Source of the DNA: Oscarella lobularis
Taxonomy: Eukaryota > Porifera > Homoscleromorpha > Homosclerophorida > Oscarellidae
Direction of reading: 5' to 3'
DNA length: 64,000 bases
Assembly (NCBI RefSeq): GCF_947507565.1
Contig: NC_089179.1
Location: 1,612,681 to 1,676,680 of the forward strand
Shown here one piece after another: positions 21,804-32,698 of the stretch (position 1 is its first letter; every line of letters starts with the position of its first letter). The notes below the pieces were generated by a model. That model saw nothing but the letters and a program-made list of their open reading frames with translations, was not told the DNA's origin and did no database searches. Made by a program: the position numbers and the translations under genes.

Positions 21804-22782
21804 ATGAATAAACTCGACGCGGCGATGAGCGGAAGCGCCAGTGGCAGTTCGAAGAAGTCAGGCTCCTACTTGGCTCGCCAGAAAGCCAAGAAGGCAGGCG
21901 GCGTCGTAACGGAGGAGGATCTCCGCAAGAAAGCAGTCATAACTCCGACGGACGTCACGAAACTGAGCAAAATGACTAAAGGTGAGCCGAAAGAAGCGTC
22001 GGCGAAGCTCTTTAGGACATCGAGCGACGGCGACGTTCGCAAATGACAACCGGGGCCCCGATAGCATCGGGGGTTTTGTCGTTAGCAACGGGGGGCGATT
22101 AATCCGTCGTGTTTTTCTAGACTATCTCTGTCGTTTGGAGGACAACTCGTACGGAATCGAGTTCACGCGATTTCGAATTCGCGACATGGGCACGGGAACG
22201 ATGCTATTCGAAGTCGGTAAGCCGCCCGGCGGCGGCGGCGGCGGCGGGAGCGCCGAGGACACGCCCACCGACGACGATCCGAACGCTGGACGATACGTTC
22301 GATACGAATTCCCGCCCCAATTTTTGAAGCTTAGACAAATCGGAGCGACGTTAGAAAAATTTTAAAATTTTATTATTGCGAATTTTGTTTTTTTTCAGGG
22401 TCGAATTTGTTGTTGGGGATAAGCCCGTCGAAAAGTTTCGCATGATCGAGCGTCACTACTTTCGAGATCAGCTCCTGAAGAGCTTCGATTTCGAATTTGG
22501 ATTTTGCATACCGGGAAGCACGAACACGTGCGAGCACATCTACGAATTTCCGCAGCTCTCCGACGAGCAAGGTAAGAGGATCGTGCACACGCGCACCTCC
22601 GCCCTCTTTTCCGCTCCCTTGTATCCACAATCTTTACCTTTCTCCCTTCCCACCCCCCTCCTCCAGTCCAAGAAATGATCGATCACCCCTTCGAAACGGC
22701 GTCAGATAGTTTTTACTTTGTCAATGACAAACTGATTATGCAAAACAAGGCCTTTTATAGCTACAAGTCGGGGCACGAGTGA
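21804..22782 (+). CDS. UNC119: UNC119 lipid-cargo chaperone
   Basis: Chaperone that binds N-myristoylated proteins and delivers them to cilia and membranes under ARL2/ARL3 control. The N-terminus ([13 protein letters not shown] 21804) is basic and disordered. After one intron the beta-sandwich starts [20 protein letters not shown] and continues [53 protein letters not shown], and [22 protein letters not shown]. It ends [23 protein letters not shown], stop 22780-22782. A glycine-rich insert with eight consecutive Gly and an acidic tail follows FEVGKPP, where vertebrate proteins have a shorter loop. The domain is the same size as in human UNC119A/B; which of the two it represents cannot be said. 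Confidence 0.93.
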
Positions 22783-23142
22783 GCGGGGGATGAACTCGCA
22801 AAGTGGCAGGCCAATTTTAAAAAAAAGCGCTGTCCTCCTCCTCCTCCTTCTCCTGACTTGTCTACCTTATTTTGTTATTCTGTCCGAGAGAAAAAAAAAA
22901 GTGATATCGCTTTGAAAACACGCGCTCTGTGTTAGGCACATCAATTACTTGATTAATTAACCGAAAACCTCTATAACACTTTTCCCTCCCCAAGAGTCAT
23001 CAACGTTTGGCACATAGCGAGAGACACATAGATAGGTAGGCGCGCGGTCGCACGCGAAAAAAAAAACCACGAGACGACCCGATGCGCCGTACGTGACCGT
23101 GCGCACGAAAAAAAAAGACGAGCGCTTATCGTACGAGCTCGT
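22783..23142. other. Convergent intergenic region, UNC119 / PHF12
   Basis: Holds A-rich runs (22890-22900, 23059-23066, 23108-23116) and pyrimidine-rich parts; no coding segment is seen. Confidence 0.4.
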
Positions 23143-26100
23143 TCATGCTGCTGCTAATACAGATAAAACGGCGTCGAGAAGATCGCCATGTCCCGGTTGT
23201 CTTGCAACGCTAAAAACGTACGACGTACACCCGAACTGGACGACGCTGCCGTGATGAAGTGCAGCCGCTCCAGTCCATCCGCTGTGCTCGAGCGCCGTCG
23301 CACTCACACACGAACATGTCTCGGATTCGTCGTCGTCGTCGTCGTCGTCGTCTTCGTCATCTGTGCTCGGAGGCGACGGTGACGAGGGCGGCGGCGGCGG
23401 CGGCATTTTAGTCGTTTTCTGTTGTCGACGGGTCGTTCGTCGTGTCGTTTGCGTACGCGTCGCTACGGTCGGATTGACGTGGTTATTACTTGGCGGCGAC
23501 GGCGACTTTGTCGTCTTGTTTTGTTGCGTCGCATCGCGTCTGTTATTCGTCGTTCCGTTCGGTGGACTGGTCGCCGCGGCGGCCGCGGCGCCTTTCGCGG
23601 TGGCGGGAACCGGTTGCTCCTCTTTGCTCGACTGCTTTAATAAGATATCTAGAAATGCCTTCGCGTGGCTGCTTGTCCCCCATTTCCGTCGAGCCGAGTC
23701 TACCTTGGCTAGAGCCCGTCTATATAAAAGTACGAGTGTTAGAGTTAGATTTTGGGAAGGGATTACGCTGACTTTGCTCTGGGTCCAGTTCCTAGTGCCC
23801 TAATGTCGTACGTTGTTATTGAAACGGGAGCCAATCGTTTTGATTTCGGTTTCGAAGTTCCTATAGAATAGTTCACACCGTCTACTGTCGTTCCGAATTC
23901 GCTGTAGTTGAGCAGTTCGAATCGGTTTGTTGTCTATGAGAAAAAAAAAGCAAGGCTAGATTAGAAAGTAGAAAAAAATGGAGTCGTCGTTTCGTTGCCT
24001 TGTCGTGGATAATACACGCGTGCATGTCCGATTGGCGCTCGCACTTTTTTACCTTCCCGAGTACAATATCGCAGTCGGCATCTAAAAAACAAAACAGGGG
24101 GATTCCAAAGAGAAGCAAAAGAAACGGCCAGTGGAAACTTACGCAGCCCTATTGTGGTTGTTTGTCTATTTATGGCAAAGGGATATCCTTCGCCGAGAGG
24201 ACACAAAAGAGCGCTACCTTTTTTGAATTCGCCTAAGAGCAAAAGACTAAACGGCAATCACTACAAAATTCATCTACGGTACCAAGATGTTGAAGTTTCG
24301 GCTTTGTAACGGCAGCAGGTGGCATTCGCTTTGAACTTTGCTCCTTACTGGAGAAGTCTTTAGGCGTGAGAATCTGCTGAAGTCGCTGCTGGGCCAAGAC
24401 CTTGACCATGTCCGGATGAAGGAGCTCCAGGTCGGGCACTGCAGACACGCAGAAAATTAAACATCGCTCGCGTCCACGTCGCAATATTCCATGGGGGAAA
24501 AAACAGCAGCGCCAAAAATTCAACGTCTATTTTCTCCCCATGGAATGGAACTAGTCGTAACAACTAACGCGCATATTGTCCGTGATCGTTCAAGATCGCT
24601 TCTTGAGCTGAAAGCGGGCGACTTTCCGCGAGAAAAACGTCGGATGATACCATCGAAACAGCCGGCGAAACTTTTCCGTCGTTCCTTTGATCCCCATCCG
24701 TCTCCATAGCAACAGTTTCTTCGTTATCAGACGACAATCCATTTTCCAACGGTTTCGAATTGTCGACGAATGTTCTCTGCGGTTCGGGCGACGTTTTCCG
24801 TCGCGAACGCCAACGTATTTCGGGAGCGACGGACAAGTACCGCGACGCTTCGCACTGAAAATAGATCACTTCCCTAAGCCACTATAAAAGGAAAGGGGAT
24901 CAGATTCGATTTCTCCAATCAATCGATTTAGTACTTCATCCTGTTGCTCTTTCACGGGAGAAGCAATAGGATCGAACGTGAATCGTTTCGCGGGACAGAG
25001 AACGTGATCGGGATTTTGAGCGAGTGCAGCGGCTTCGCACAGAGCGGCGAACGATGGCGTGGGAAACGCGTCATCGGGCGGCATCGGATTCCTATACGCG
25101 TCCTGAACAAATGCAGGAATCTAGGAAAAGAAAACGCGGCTGGGGCGCAAGGGGAGTCGAAATAAATAAATAATCGGCTCGCTCACATCCACTGCAATGC
25201 GTTTCGTGTGACGAACTTGACGACCGTGGTGCTTCATTCTGGGAGGATGACGTCAGCGACGCGCAATGTACACGCACCCCTTTTCTATAATACCTATGGA
25301 CTTTGTCTAGGAAATCAATCTTCGTTTCGTGTCGACAGAATTCGGCTCTCATCTTATCGAGAACCGCCTCGCGTTTCGATAAGAAGTCGGACGCAAAGTC
25401 CGGCTAATAATAAACAGAAGCAAGTGTACAGATATAGGTCGACCCACCCACCCACTTCAAATAGAGTGAACCGAAGGGACTCACGTGCATCAATTCAGCG
25501 TGTCTCGGACACATCCACGATCCCGACGGCATCGTCGTTCTCGGCGGATCGAGACAATCAAGATGATACTGAAGTGGACAGAAATCGCACTGGACGACGA
25601 AACCGTCGCCATTGACACTATTACCACTCCGAATTGTTCTAAGGGGAGGGAGAGAAAAAAGGAGTATAGGCGACTCGTCGTTTCTACTCTCGTGGAATTA
25701 TCTATACCGGCTGCACACGCAGCAATGATTCTGAATTATTTGATCGGTGCCATTGCTTTCGTCTCCTTTCTTATCTTTGTTGTTGTTGTTGTTCCTGGAG
25801 GACGAAGGAGATATGTCAGAGGTTCCCTCTCTCTTTTTTTTCTCTCTCTCTCTCTATCCTACTTCCGTTGGACACTAATTGACGACGATGACGACGACGA
25901 GCCTTCGTGACTTTTCCGCTTTCTCACTCCTAGAGCAAGAGGTGGGGAGAAGTCGCGAAGAGATTAAATAATTTCTCCTTCTCTCTCTCTCTCTCTCTCT
26001 TACCAGGTACAACCGTATTGCTTCGATACTGAAAAGGCAACGAAAAGGCGACGGGATTCTCATTCGACGCCTTTCGTATGAGCTCGTCGAACGGCGTTCC

Positions 26101-26733
26101 TCTACACGATCCATTCCCGCGCACCTTTGCGATCAGAACAGAGAGAGAGAATTGTCGCGAAAAGAAACGATCGACTCTCTTTTCACTCACGTCGGGCGGA
26201 TTGCACTTCCTGCAAAGCCATTCCCCCGACGGCACGTCGTCACGATCCATGGGCGGTTCACTGGAACACATACACACACACACACCCATGAAAACTCCCA
26301 GCCTCTCCCTCCTCTCTTATTTCTCTCTCTTACCAACAGTAAAGGTGAAAGGCGGCCGGGCATCGATCGCAGCAGATGAGATCGCCTCCTTCGCTACACC
26401 CGTCGCATCGATCGTGATTCGACGTGCGTCCGTATCGACGTTGGGCCGTTGTCGTCGTCGTCGACGGCGTCGTCATCGTCGTCTCCTGACTCGACGACAA
26501 CGAAGACGACGTTGCGATAGAGCGCTTGCTGCCGCTTCGCGATTTTTCTTCGCTCGGCGGCGGTTGGATCAGCGTTTGGATTTGCTTTCGAGGAAAGAAT
26601 GCGAGGAATAGGGCTTTCTCTCTCTCTTTCCCCTTACTTCCATTATTGATCCCGGTTCGGCGTGAGGCGGATCCGTTTTGGATGTGCCGCTGCCGCCGCC
26701 GCCGCCGCCGCCGCTCTTCGACGTCGTCTGCAT
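23143..26733 (-). CDS. PHF12: PHD finger protein 12-like Sin3 corepressor subunit
   Basis: Nuclear chromatin reader; PHF12 tethers the Sin3/HDAC complex. The start at ATG 26733-26731 gives a Gly-rich N-terminus, then [14 protein letters not shown], close to the human N-terminus. PHD1 is [20 protein letters not shown] followed by [13 protein letters not shown] second PHD (about 25700-25480) shows [13 protein letters not shown]-type spacing and PSGSWMCP. Later exons give [14 protein letters not shown], the middle Sin3-interaction region, and [17 protein letters not shown]. The C-terminus holds an FHA-like domain: [38 protein letters not shown], and [22 protein letters not shown]. It ends at 23143. 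A run of eight aspartates occurs just before the last conserved block. Simple repeats, (AG)n and (TG)n, fill several introns. Confidence 0.87.
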
Positions 26734-27161
26734 TGGGTTGGGCGCGGGCGTGCTTTCGCGTCGGCCGCGATCGAATCGCTGCGTCGCTCCGGCGCGGGAT
26801 ATTGACGGGGCGAAGTCGATTCGCTTTGGGTTTTATTTTATTTTCGAGGAGATGTATCGACGCGTCGGATTCTGTGGAGTGAACGATCACGCGCGAGACT
26901 TGTACGGGCTCGACGATGTTAGGTTCCCGAAAGGGCCCCTGCCCGCCCGATTTACAAGGAGCCAGGATGTCACGAGGTTTGGCGTTTCGCGAGTGGCAAG
27001 CTATTTAGCAACGTTGTCGTTTACACATGATTGACCTGTAGTTGATTTTTATAGCACGATAACAGAAGAAATTGTAATTTTCGCACAGTTTTTTACGCGA
27101 TCCGCAATCCGGGCTTCGTCTTATACGGGAGGTCAGAGCCATAGAGAGGCGTGAGAAAAAT
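26734..27161. promoter_or_regulatory. Divergent intergenic region, PHF12 / unknown gene
   Basis: 428 bases between divergent starts. GC-rich next to PHF12 and AT-rich toward 27160. No coding segment or clear TATA box is seen. Confidence 0.3.
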
Positions 27162-27736
27162 ATGAGTACACGCAAAGCGGAGGAGGAATCCAAGGCGAAA
27201 AAAGTCCGAAAGAAACGCAAACGAACTCACAAGCACAAGGAAAGTGACGCGAGAACTCAATCGAACGCAGACGGCGCTCGCCCGACCGATGACACGCTCG
27301 CACCGAAGCCAAGTGAGTCCCTAACGCCGACTCCTAAACGGCCAACATTGAATAAGCACTCAATTTAGCCGTTCGATACGAACTGAGTCAAGTTCCGCCC
27401 GATTTCAAGCGATACTACCCACCGGAAGTATTGCGAGCTCGCGCGCTGTTTCGCGCAGAGTGCGCGTCCGCCGAAGCCGGACGAACGAGCAGCAGCAGTC
27501 ACTGTAGTAGTCATAGTAGCGTCGAAAACGATCGTCCCTGGACGAAACATCGAAATTATCGCGAAACGACGTCGTCGACGTCCGATACGAGTTCTGATTG
27601 TTCTGAGACGGTCAGATGGAAATTGAAGGATCGAGGCGATGGACTCGAAACGTATAAGAGCGAGAGAAGAAAACGATACGCTGCCGCTATCGAAAAGAGA
27701 AAGCTCGTATTGGCAATGGAAAAAGCGAAATCGTAA
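27162..27736 (+). CDS. Uncharacterised charged protein, two exons
   Basis: ATG 27162 opens a very basic stretch (KAKKVRKKRKRTHKHKE). After exon 1 (to about 27311) a GTGAGT intron ends at an AG near 27367, and exon 2 gives RYELSQVPPDFKRYYPPEVLRARALFRAE, a serine-rich region, and a basic helical end SERRKRYAAAIEKRKLVLAMEKAKS. I do not recognise a family. The ordered block PPDFKRYYPPEVLRARALF would be the best search query. The KKRKR-type clusters suggest a nuclear protein (inference). The stop is at 27734-27736, only 70 bases before the RNASEH2C start on the same strand. Confidence 0.6.
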
Positions 27737-27806
27737 TTAAATAGTTGTAGATTAATTACAATAGTTTTTTCATATACGGGACTCCGTTTTGGGAGAGTAT
27801 CGAAAT

Positions 27807-28397
27807 ATGGAAGGAGAAGTAGCTCTTGTAGATAAAGACGGCTTAGAGAGCGCGTGTAGAAGCGATCCTTTGCGTGTTCAGCTATTGCCGTGCGCGATTG
27901 AAGCCGACTGTTCTGCAAAAGTCGATCAATTCTTCGAAACGTCCGTTCGCTCGACTCGTTCAGACGGCGCCGAACGTAAATTCCAGCCAACAAACTATTC
28001 ATGATGCTGAGAATCTCACACTAGTGCATTCCGCGTCTTTTCGAGGTCGACCGCTCAAGGGATCCGACGTTCATCTCCCGTCGAAATACACGGGCTTTGT
28101 ACTTGAGAAAAACGACGTCGACGATCAGGTTGGTGTGGAAAAGAGGGGACGTGCCAGCTTTGTGAATGTGAACAACCGTATGCATTAGAAGCGGTTCGAT
28201 GTTAGAGGAAGTTTTACAAAATTTCGTCAGTGGAACTTGGATTGCCGGCCAAGTTCCAATGACACAATACAGAAGGCAATTAGCTGGCTATCTCTCGCGG
28301 AAGCGGTAGGCTCTTTCCTTTCATAAAACTATAACATGTAAATGTATGTATCAGGTACATGGCCCTTTGGAACAGGATTCTTCACAGTGACCATTAG
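27807..28397 (+). CDS. RNASEH2C: Ribonuclease H2 subunit C
   Basis: Structural subunit of the RNase H2 trimer, which removes ribonucleotides from genomic DNA. ATG 27807 starts MEGEVALVDKDGLES, followed by RVQLLPCAIEADCSAKVDQFF, the first conserved strand pair of the family. A 49-base intron beginning GTAAATT (about 27978-28026) joins this to SASFRGRPLKGSDVHLPSKYTGFVL, the FRGRxL hallmark. Later exons give EEVLQNFVSGTWIAGQVPMTQYRRQ and end ALWNRILHSDH, stop 28395-28397. Length of about 160 residues, as in human. It converges on METTL16, with 40 bases between stop codons. Confidence 0.88.
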
Positions 28398-28437
28398 TAT
28401 TTAATTATTTAATTAAATTCGTTTGTGTGGTACGTAG

Positions 28438-30065
28438 CTACATGCTCAGCCTATTCTTCAAGTATACTAGCAGCTGATGAAGTATTTCTGGAGATAAAAA
28501 GTGACTGATGGGCTCTAATTCCAGACAAACGTTGTGTTCAGAATCAGTTGTTTTTGATGACTTTTTTTGATTGCTGTCATCGTTGGATTTGAGTCTGAGG
28601 TAGAATTCCAGATTGACTTCTGGTAAATCTTCTTTATCAATAGTACATTGGCCATGCTTTGCCTTTGCTCTTCTCTTTCTCCTAGAGTGAATCCAAGTGT
28701 TGTATTGTGCTGAGCACTTCAGGGAGATCTCGTTGGAATCTCCGCCTCTCTCCTCAGTGTGATCAATCTAAAGGATGGTTTTAGTTAGAGACCCTGACAA
28801 ACTTCAACTAAAGTACGTTTAGTTCTCCTATAATGTCTCTAACGTCGCTAATTGCTGAGGCAATATCTGACGCTTGAACACAGAATGAAAAAGCTCTCTT
28901 GGCTTTTCGTTTCCTGAGCATTCTTGCCTGCAGCGGAACAATGCTCACACAAAGATATCATTCTTCTCTTCGTCATACATCTTTCGGCACTTGGACGGAT
29001 AAGGAAAATGACCAGCCAATGGCCCAACGGTGCGTTCTTCCTTGAACGAATTCAGTCACTGTCACCCTTGACGTCTAGCATCCACATATAGAAAACAATG
29101 CACATCACACGAGTAAGACGATTATTGCCTGTGGTTTCAGGAGAGTTAGCAATGGCTTTATACTCGACTTGCACCCAAGCATTGAAGTGTACCATCTGAA
29201 CATCAACAATGTACGTCACGAGAACTCTACAGTAGCTAATTGACTCACTGTATCTTTGTCTTTAGTTTGCAACTATCTTCGATAATTCTTGTCACAAAGT
29301 GAACTTCTCCACCTTCCGTTACCTTTTCCTTAGATGTTCCAGAAAACTCGCCAGGTGGACCTGATCGCCTATTAGTCCGATTTGCCGGAGAGTCCAACTC
29401 TTTGTAGAAAGGTGGGTTACACATGCAGAAATCATACTCAGCATCACAGGGATCATCCTTGAGAGCACCGCACAGAAAGTCTCCCACCTCTACTAGCTTC
29501 ACTAGACATAGACAGGATAAAATAATCTGGCCAAAAAATTTTAGTCACGAGACCACAAATACTTACCTCTAATAAGATGATCTAATTTATTTTGGATGAC
29601 GTTCTCTCCCGCGTATTTTTTCGACACCGGGTCAATTTCTGTTGCTATAAAAGACCAGCCATTCATCTTTGCGCCCAGCATGGGGTAGATACACGATGCT
29701 CCCGTTCCTAGGCAACGAAACGGTAAACGTCACGCGGCGCGTCACGTCTGGCGCTCACCGATATCAATTCCGGACACGTTCTCTCGTTCGCCGACTAAAT
29801 CTTCTATCCAGTGGATGTAATTGAGCTTTTGCGGCACCGTTGGGACAAGACGCGAGTCGTTCTCGGGCATGAAGAGCTTTAGATCGAAGTCCCGCTGCAA
29901 TAGAGCTCGAGCCAGAGCCAAGGTAGCCTTGGGATCCTTGAAGTTCACGTAAGAGGCCCCCGACTTAGAAAAACGAACGAATGTCTTAAAATCGGCACAG
30001 GATTGTGCTAAGAAAGTAAAATCGGTCTTTGCTTTGTCTCTGTAAACGTTCCTGGGGTGCATCAT
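28438..30065 (-). CDS. METTL16: METTL16 RNA N6-adenosine methyltransferase
   Basis: Methylates U6 snRNA and, in mammals, MAT2A hairpins. ATG 30065 gives MMHPRNVYRDKAKTDFTFLAQ. The Rossmann domain shows NYIHWIEDLVGER, GIDIGTGASCIYPMLGAKMNGW (SAM-binding loop), ATEIDP, and the catalytic CNPPFYKE (NPPF). Next come GGEVHFVTRIIEDS and, after further introns, TEFVQGRTHRWAIGWSF, all family landmarks. The C-terminal VCR-like part is shorter than in vertebrates and ends HQLLVYLKNRLSM, stop 28440-28438. Exons between 29220 and 28600 are small and I placed them only roughly. The linker between catalytic and C-terminal parts looks much reduced. Confidence 0.92.
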
Positions 30066-30656
30066 CGAAATATATACGGGTGCCTACTGAGGGAAGAGTG
30101 TTGAGGCTAGATGAAGTTGACTGCCACTGTTTTTGAGGCATGCTTGTGCTCTTCTGGTACTGGAATATTACACACTCAACAAAAGATCATCAGCAACTCT
30201 TCCAAGATTTCAAGTTGTACAGTAGCACCGTGTCCCTGCGAGTGGGACGTTCGGTAGCTTTGATACATCAGTGGTCGTTGCAGTAAAGGTCCTGTGGCCT
30301 CTTGCAATTGTCAGGCTGCTGCATAGTTGTACTCTCTATATATAGCTAGGTGAAGCTCAAAAGGTTGACCTCGAATTACCATGGTATCTGTGAACATCTT
30401 CTCTCAGTGGCCAGTTCGATGAATGCCACGAGCTTAGCGTGATTATACTTTGAGCCTGCGGGTCACGGAGTTCTTCTAATCTCAGGATGTCATAGTTCAT
30501 ACTTGACCTTTCAATACCATGCATTCCTTGCAGCTCATTGGCGCGTCGTCGCGGTGCGAAGGCTATAAAGGAACGACAATCCTCGTGGTGAGCTCAGTCG
30601 AGACATCTAGTTGAACTCCAGTCATTCTCCGAGTTGTTTCCCAAGGATACATAACT
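30066..30656. other. Intergenic region, METTL16 / SNTX-family gene
   Basis: The longest gene-free stretch (591 bases), AT-rich. Apart from the TATA box noted separately I see no gene in it. Confidence 0.4.
30564..30569 (+). promoter_or_regulatory. TATA box of the SNTX-family gene
   Basis: CTATAAAGG at 30563-30571, about 90 bases before the ATG, predicts a start near 30595. Most other promoters in the window lack such a box, so this gene may be inducible or cell-type specific (inference). Confidence 0.5.
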
Positions 30657-32607
30657 ATGGCACATCAGGCACAGCCGTCATTGACGCAAGCGCGAGTCGA
30701 TACCATCCATCGCAAAGCGCTTGATCGTGCGTTCTCTCTCGGAGCTGTGTACGATGTCACGAAAGACGACTTCGTTGCCGGTACGATTCTTTGCGCGTTG
30801 ATTAATTTCATTCGTTTGATTGATTACTGAAAAGGAACCTATCTTTATGACGACATACCCGAAGACGAGATTAATTCTGTGGAGAATCATAATTATACGG
30901 CTACGCATAACAGCGGCAGTTCATTCACGTCGAGACTGAAAGATCTGGAAATTGAAGCCGACCTGAGTGTCAGCATAATGGGGGGTCTAGTACAGCTAGG
31001 AGGATCCGTAGAGTATGCAAACAGAGAAACGGAAAAAGAAAACAAAGTCTCTGCGTCATTGATCGTAAATGTCCTCACCAAGAAAGAGTCGATTGACATC
31101 AACAAATTGAGGAAAGAAGGAAAGCTAAAAAGGGATGTCATTACATCTGGCGTTGGTACTCACGTCGTTTGCGGAATTCAGTATGGAGCGAAAGCCGTTG
31201 TCAGTTACTCCGCCACTGTCACCAGCAAAGACAAAGAACATGAAATTGGCCAAAAATTGAAGGCCGCGTTTGGAAACCTTCCCGGCGTCGGCGCAAGCGG
31301 CGGTGTCGGGGTCACGAAACGAAACGACGACGTGAAAAAGCTGACTGACTTTTCAGTGACTGTAAACGCTGACATGCTGCCTGAAACAGGCCCGCCCACG
31401 ACTGTTGAAGAAGTGCTGGCTTTCATAAAACAAGTAACGGTTGGAGCGAGGCTCATAGTAGGTTTTTTACACAATAGGTTTTTTTTTTCAGTTGTCAAAA
31501 CTGGCTAAAGGTAACGGCGAAAAAGGGAAGCCGGTTGCATATGAGCTGCAGTCTCTGAGCAAAAACACTGTAGCCGGTCTTCAGTGCATAAGTGAAAGCA
31601 CCAGCTCTCATATTGGACAGGTATTTGATAAACTGAGAAAGAAGAAAGAGCTCTTTTTGCACAAATGGGCTGAAATTGAGCTTGTGTCTGATGTACTCGA
31701 TGCAGATATTGTCAGCAAATTTGAACGCTTCAAGGACGATATTGAAAGAGCTGAAGCAGAGCTGAAAGAGACGCTGAAAAGCGCTCTCGTTGGAGTCAGG
31801 TCGAAGAAATTGAAAGAGAAAGAAGCGATTTCGTCTGAACTTGACGAGTTTGAAAAGTCGTCTCCGTGCTGGAACGTCGACGACTTTATTGTCGAACACC
31901 TGCCCAAGGAAAAAATCAATTTTTATCTTCATTTGCGCGAACTCGGCGTGCCCTTCTTGGAGAAAGCGGATAACCTTGAGGCGGCCATTGGAAGGGCTTC
32001 CAACGACGACTTGTACGTCCTGTTGACTAACTCAGATGCTGGGTCTGCCAAGCAGCGCAATCTGTTTCTCACTTACAAAAAGCACAAGGCTCCCTCTGCA
32101 GAATACCTTATAGTCGATTTTGATCTTCATCCCACCTTGAGAAGTAGCTCTTCAAAGGTATCTATGTACCGCAGTAGCGAAATGTTTTTTGACGATTGCT
32201 CCCAAGACGATCATCGCTTTGATTGTCTTGTAAAAGCAATCGACTCTGCTGCTCACAAACCCTCCACGACGAAAGAGAGCAAGCCCTTGCTTATCCGTTG
32301 CCCAAAAGCGCTAGAATCAGATTCAGTTGATTCGATCGGTGGTACGGCGTGTTCAAACCGAAAAGTCGCGTGGCGTTGCGCTGGTTGCAGCAAGGAAGTG
32401 GGTGTCGTCACGAAGAGAAAGTGGGGTTTCCTTTGGAAAGTTTACTACGTTGTTTGCGACTGCGGCAGTCTCGAAACTGGCCAGTGTGGATTCAAATGCA
32501 ACGATCCTGCACACGGTGACGAATACGTGCCGGGTGGGAAGGACTTCAATAGTAGTATTGAAGGTATTTTGTTGCCCTCGCAGGAGGGCGCAAACGAGTC
32601 GGAGTGA
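30657..32607 (+). CDS. Stonustoxin (SNTX)-family homologue, MACPF/CDC-related
   Basis: About 600 residues in three exons (30657-~30780, ~30834-31459, ~31492-32607). The first part opens with LDRAFSLGAVYDVTKDDF and then SIMGGLVQLGGSVEYANR, followed by GVGTHVVCGIQYGAKAVV. This order is that of the N-terminal domain shared by fish stonustoxin subunits and many non-venom animal proteins, which is distantly related to the perforin/CDC fold. The third exon holds helical coils and a thioredoxin-like segment (SAEYLIVDFDL). It ends in a Cys-rich tail (CAGCSKEV, CDCGSLETGQCGFKC, with His), which looks like a zinc-binding module. There is no signal peptide at the chosen start, so a cytosolic role such as immunity is as likely as toxicity. 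The family is certain to moderate degree; the function is unknown. Confidence 0.75.
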
Positions 32608-32698
32608 AGTTAAGGCGTTCTTGCATGCACCGATATGCTGGCTGTTTGCTATTCTTGCATGGGCCATTGTGATGTCACACAAGAAATATCTTAGCATA

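Noticed and set aside
23300-23420. Possible regulatory GTC/GAC repeat
   Set aside because: It is the coding sequence of an aspartate run in the PHF12-like protein.
30066-30656. tRNA or other RNA gene in the largest gap
   Set aside because: I looked for cloverleaf arms and B-box-like GGTTCGAATCC on both strands and found none.
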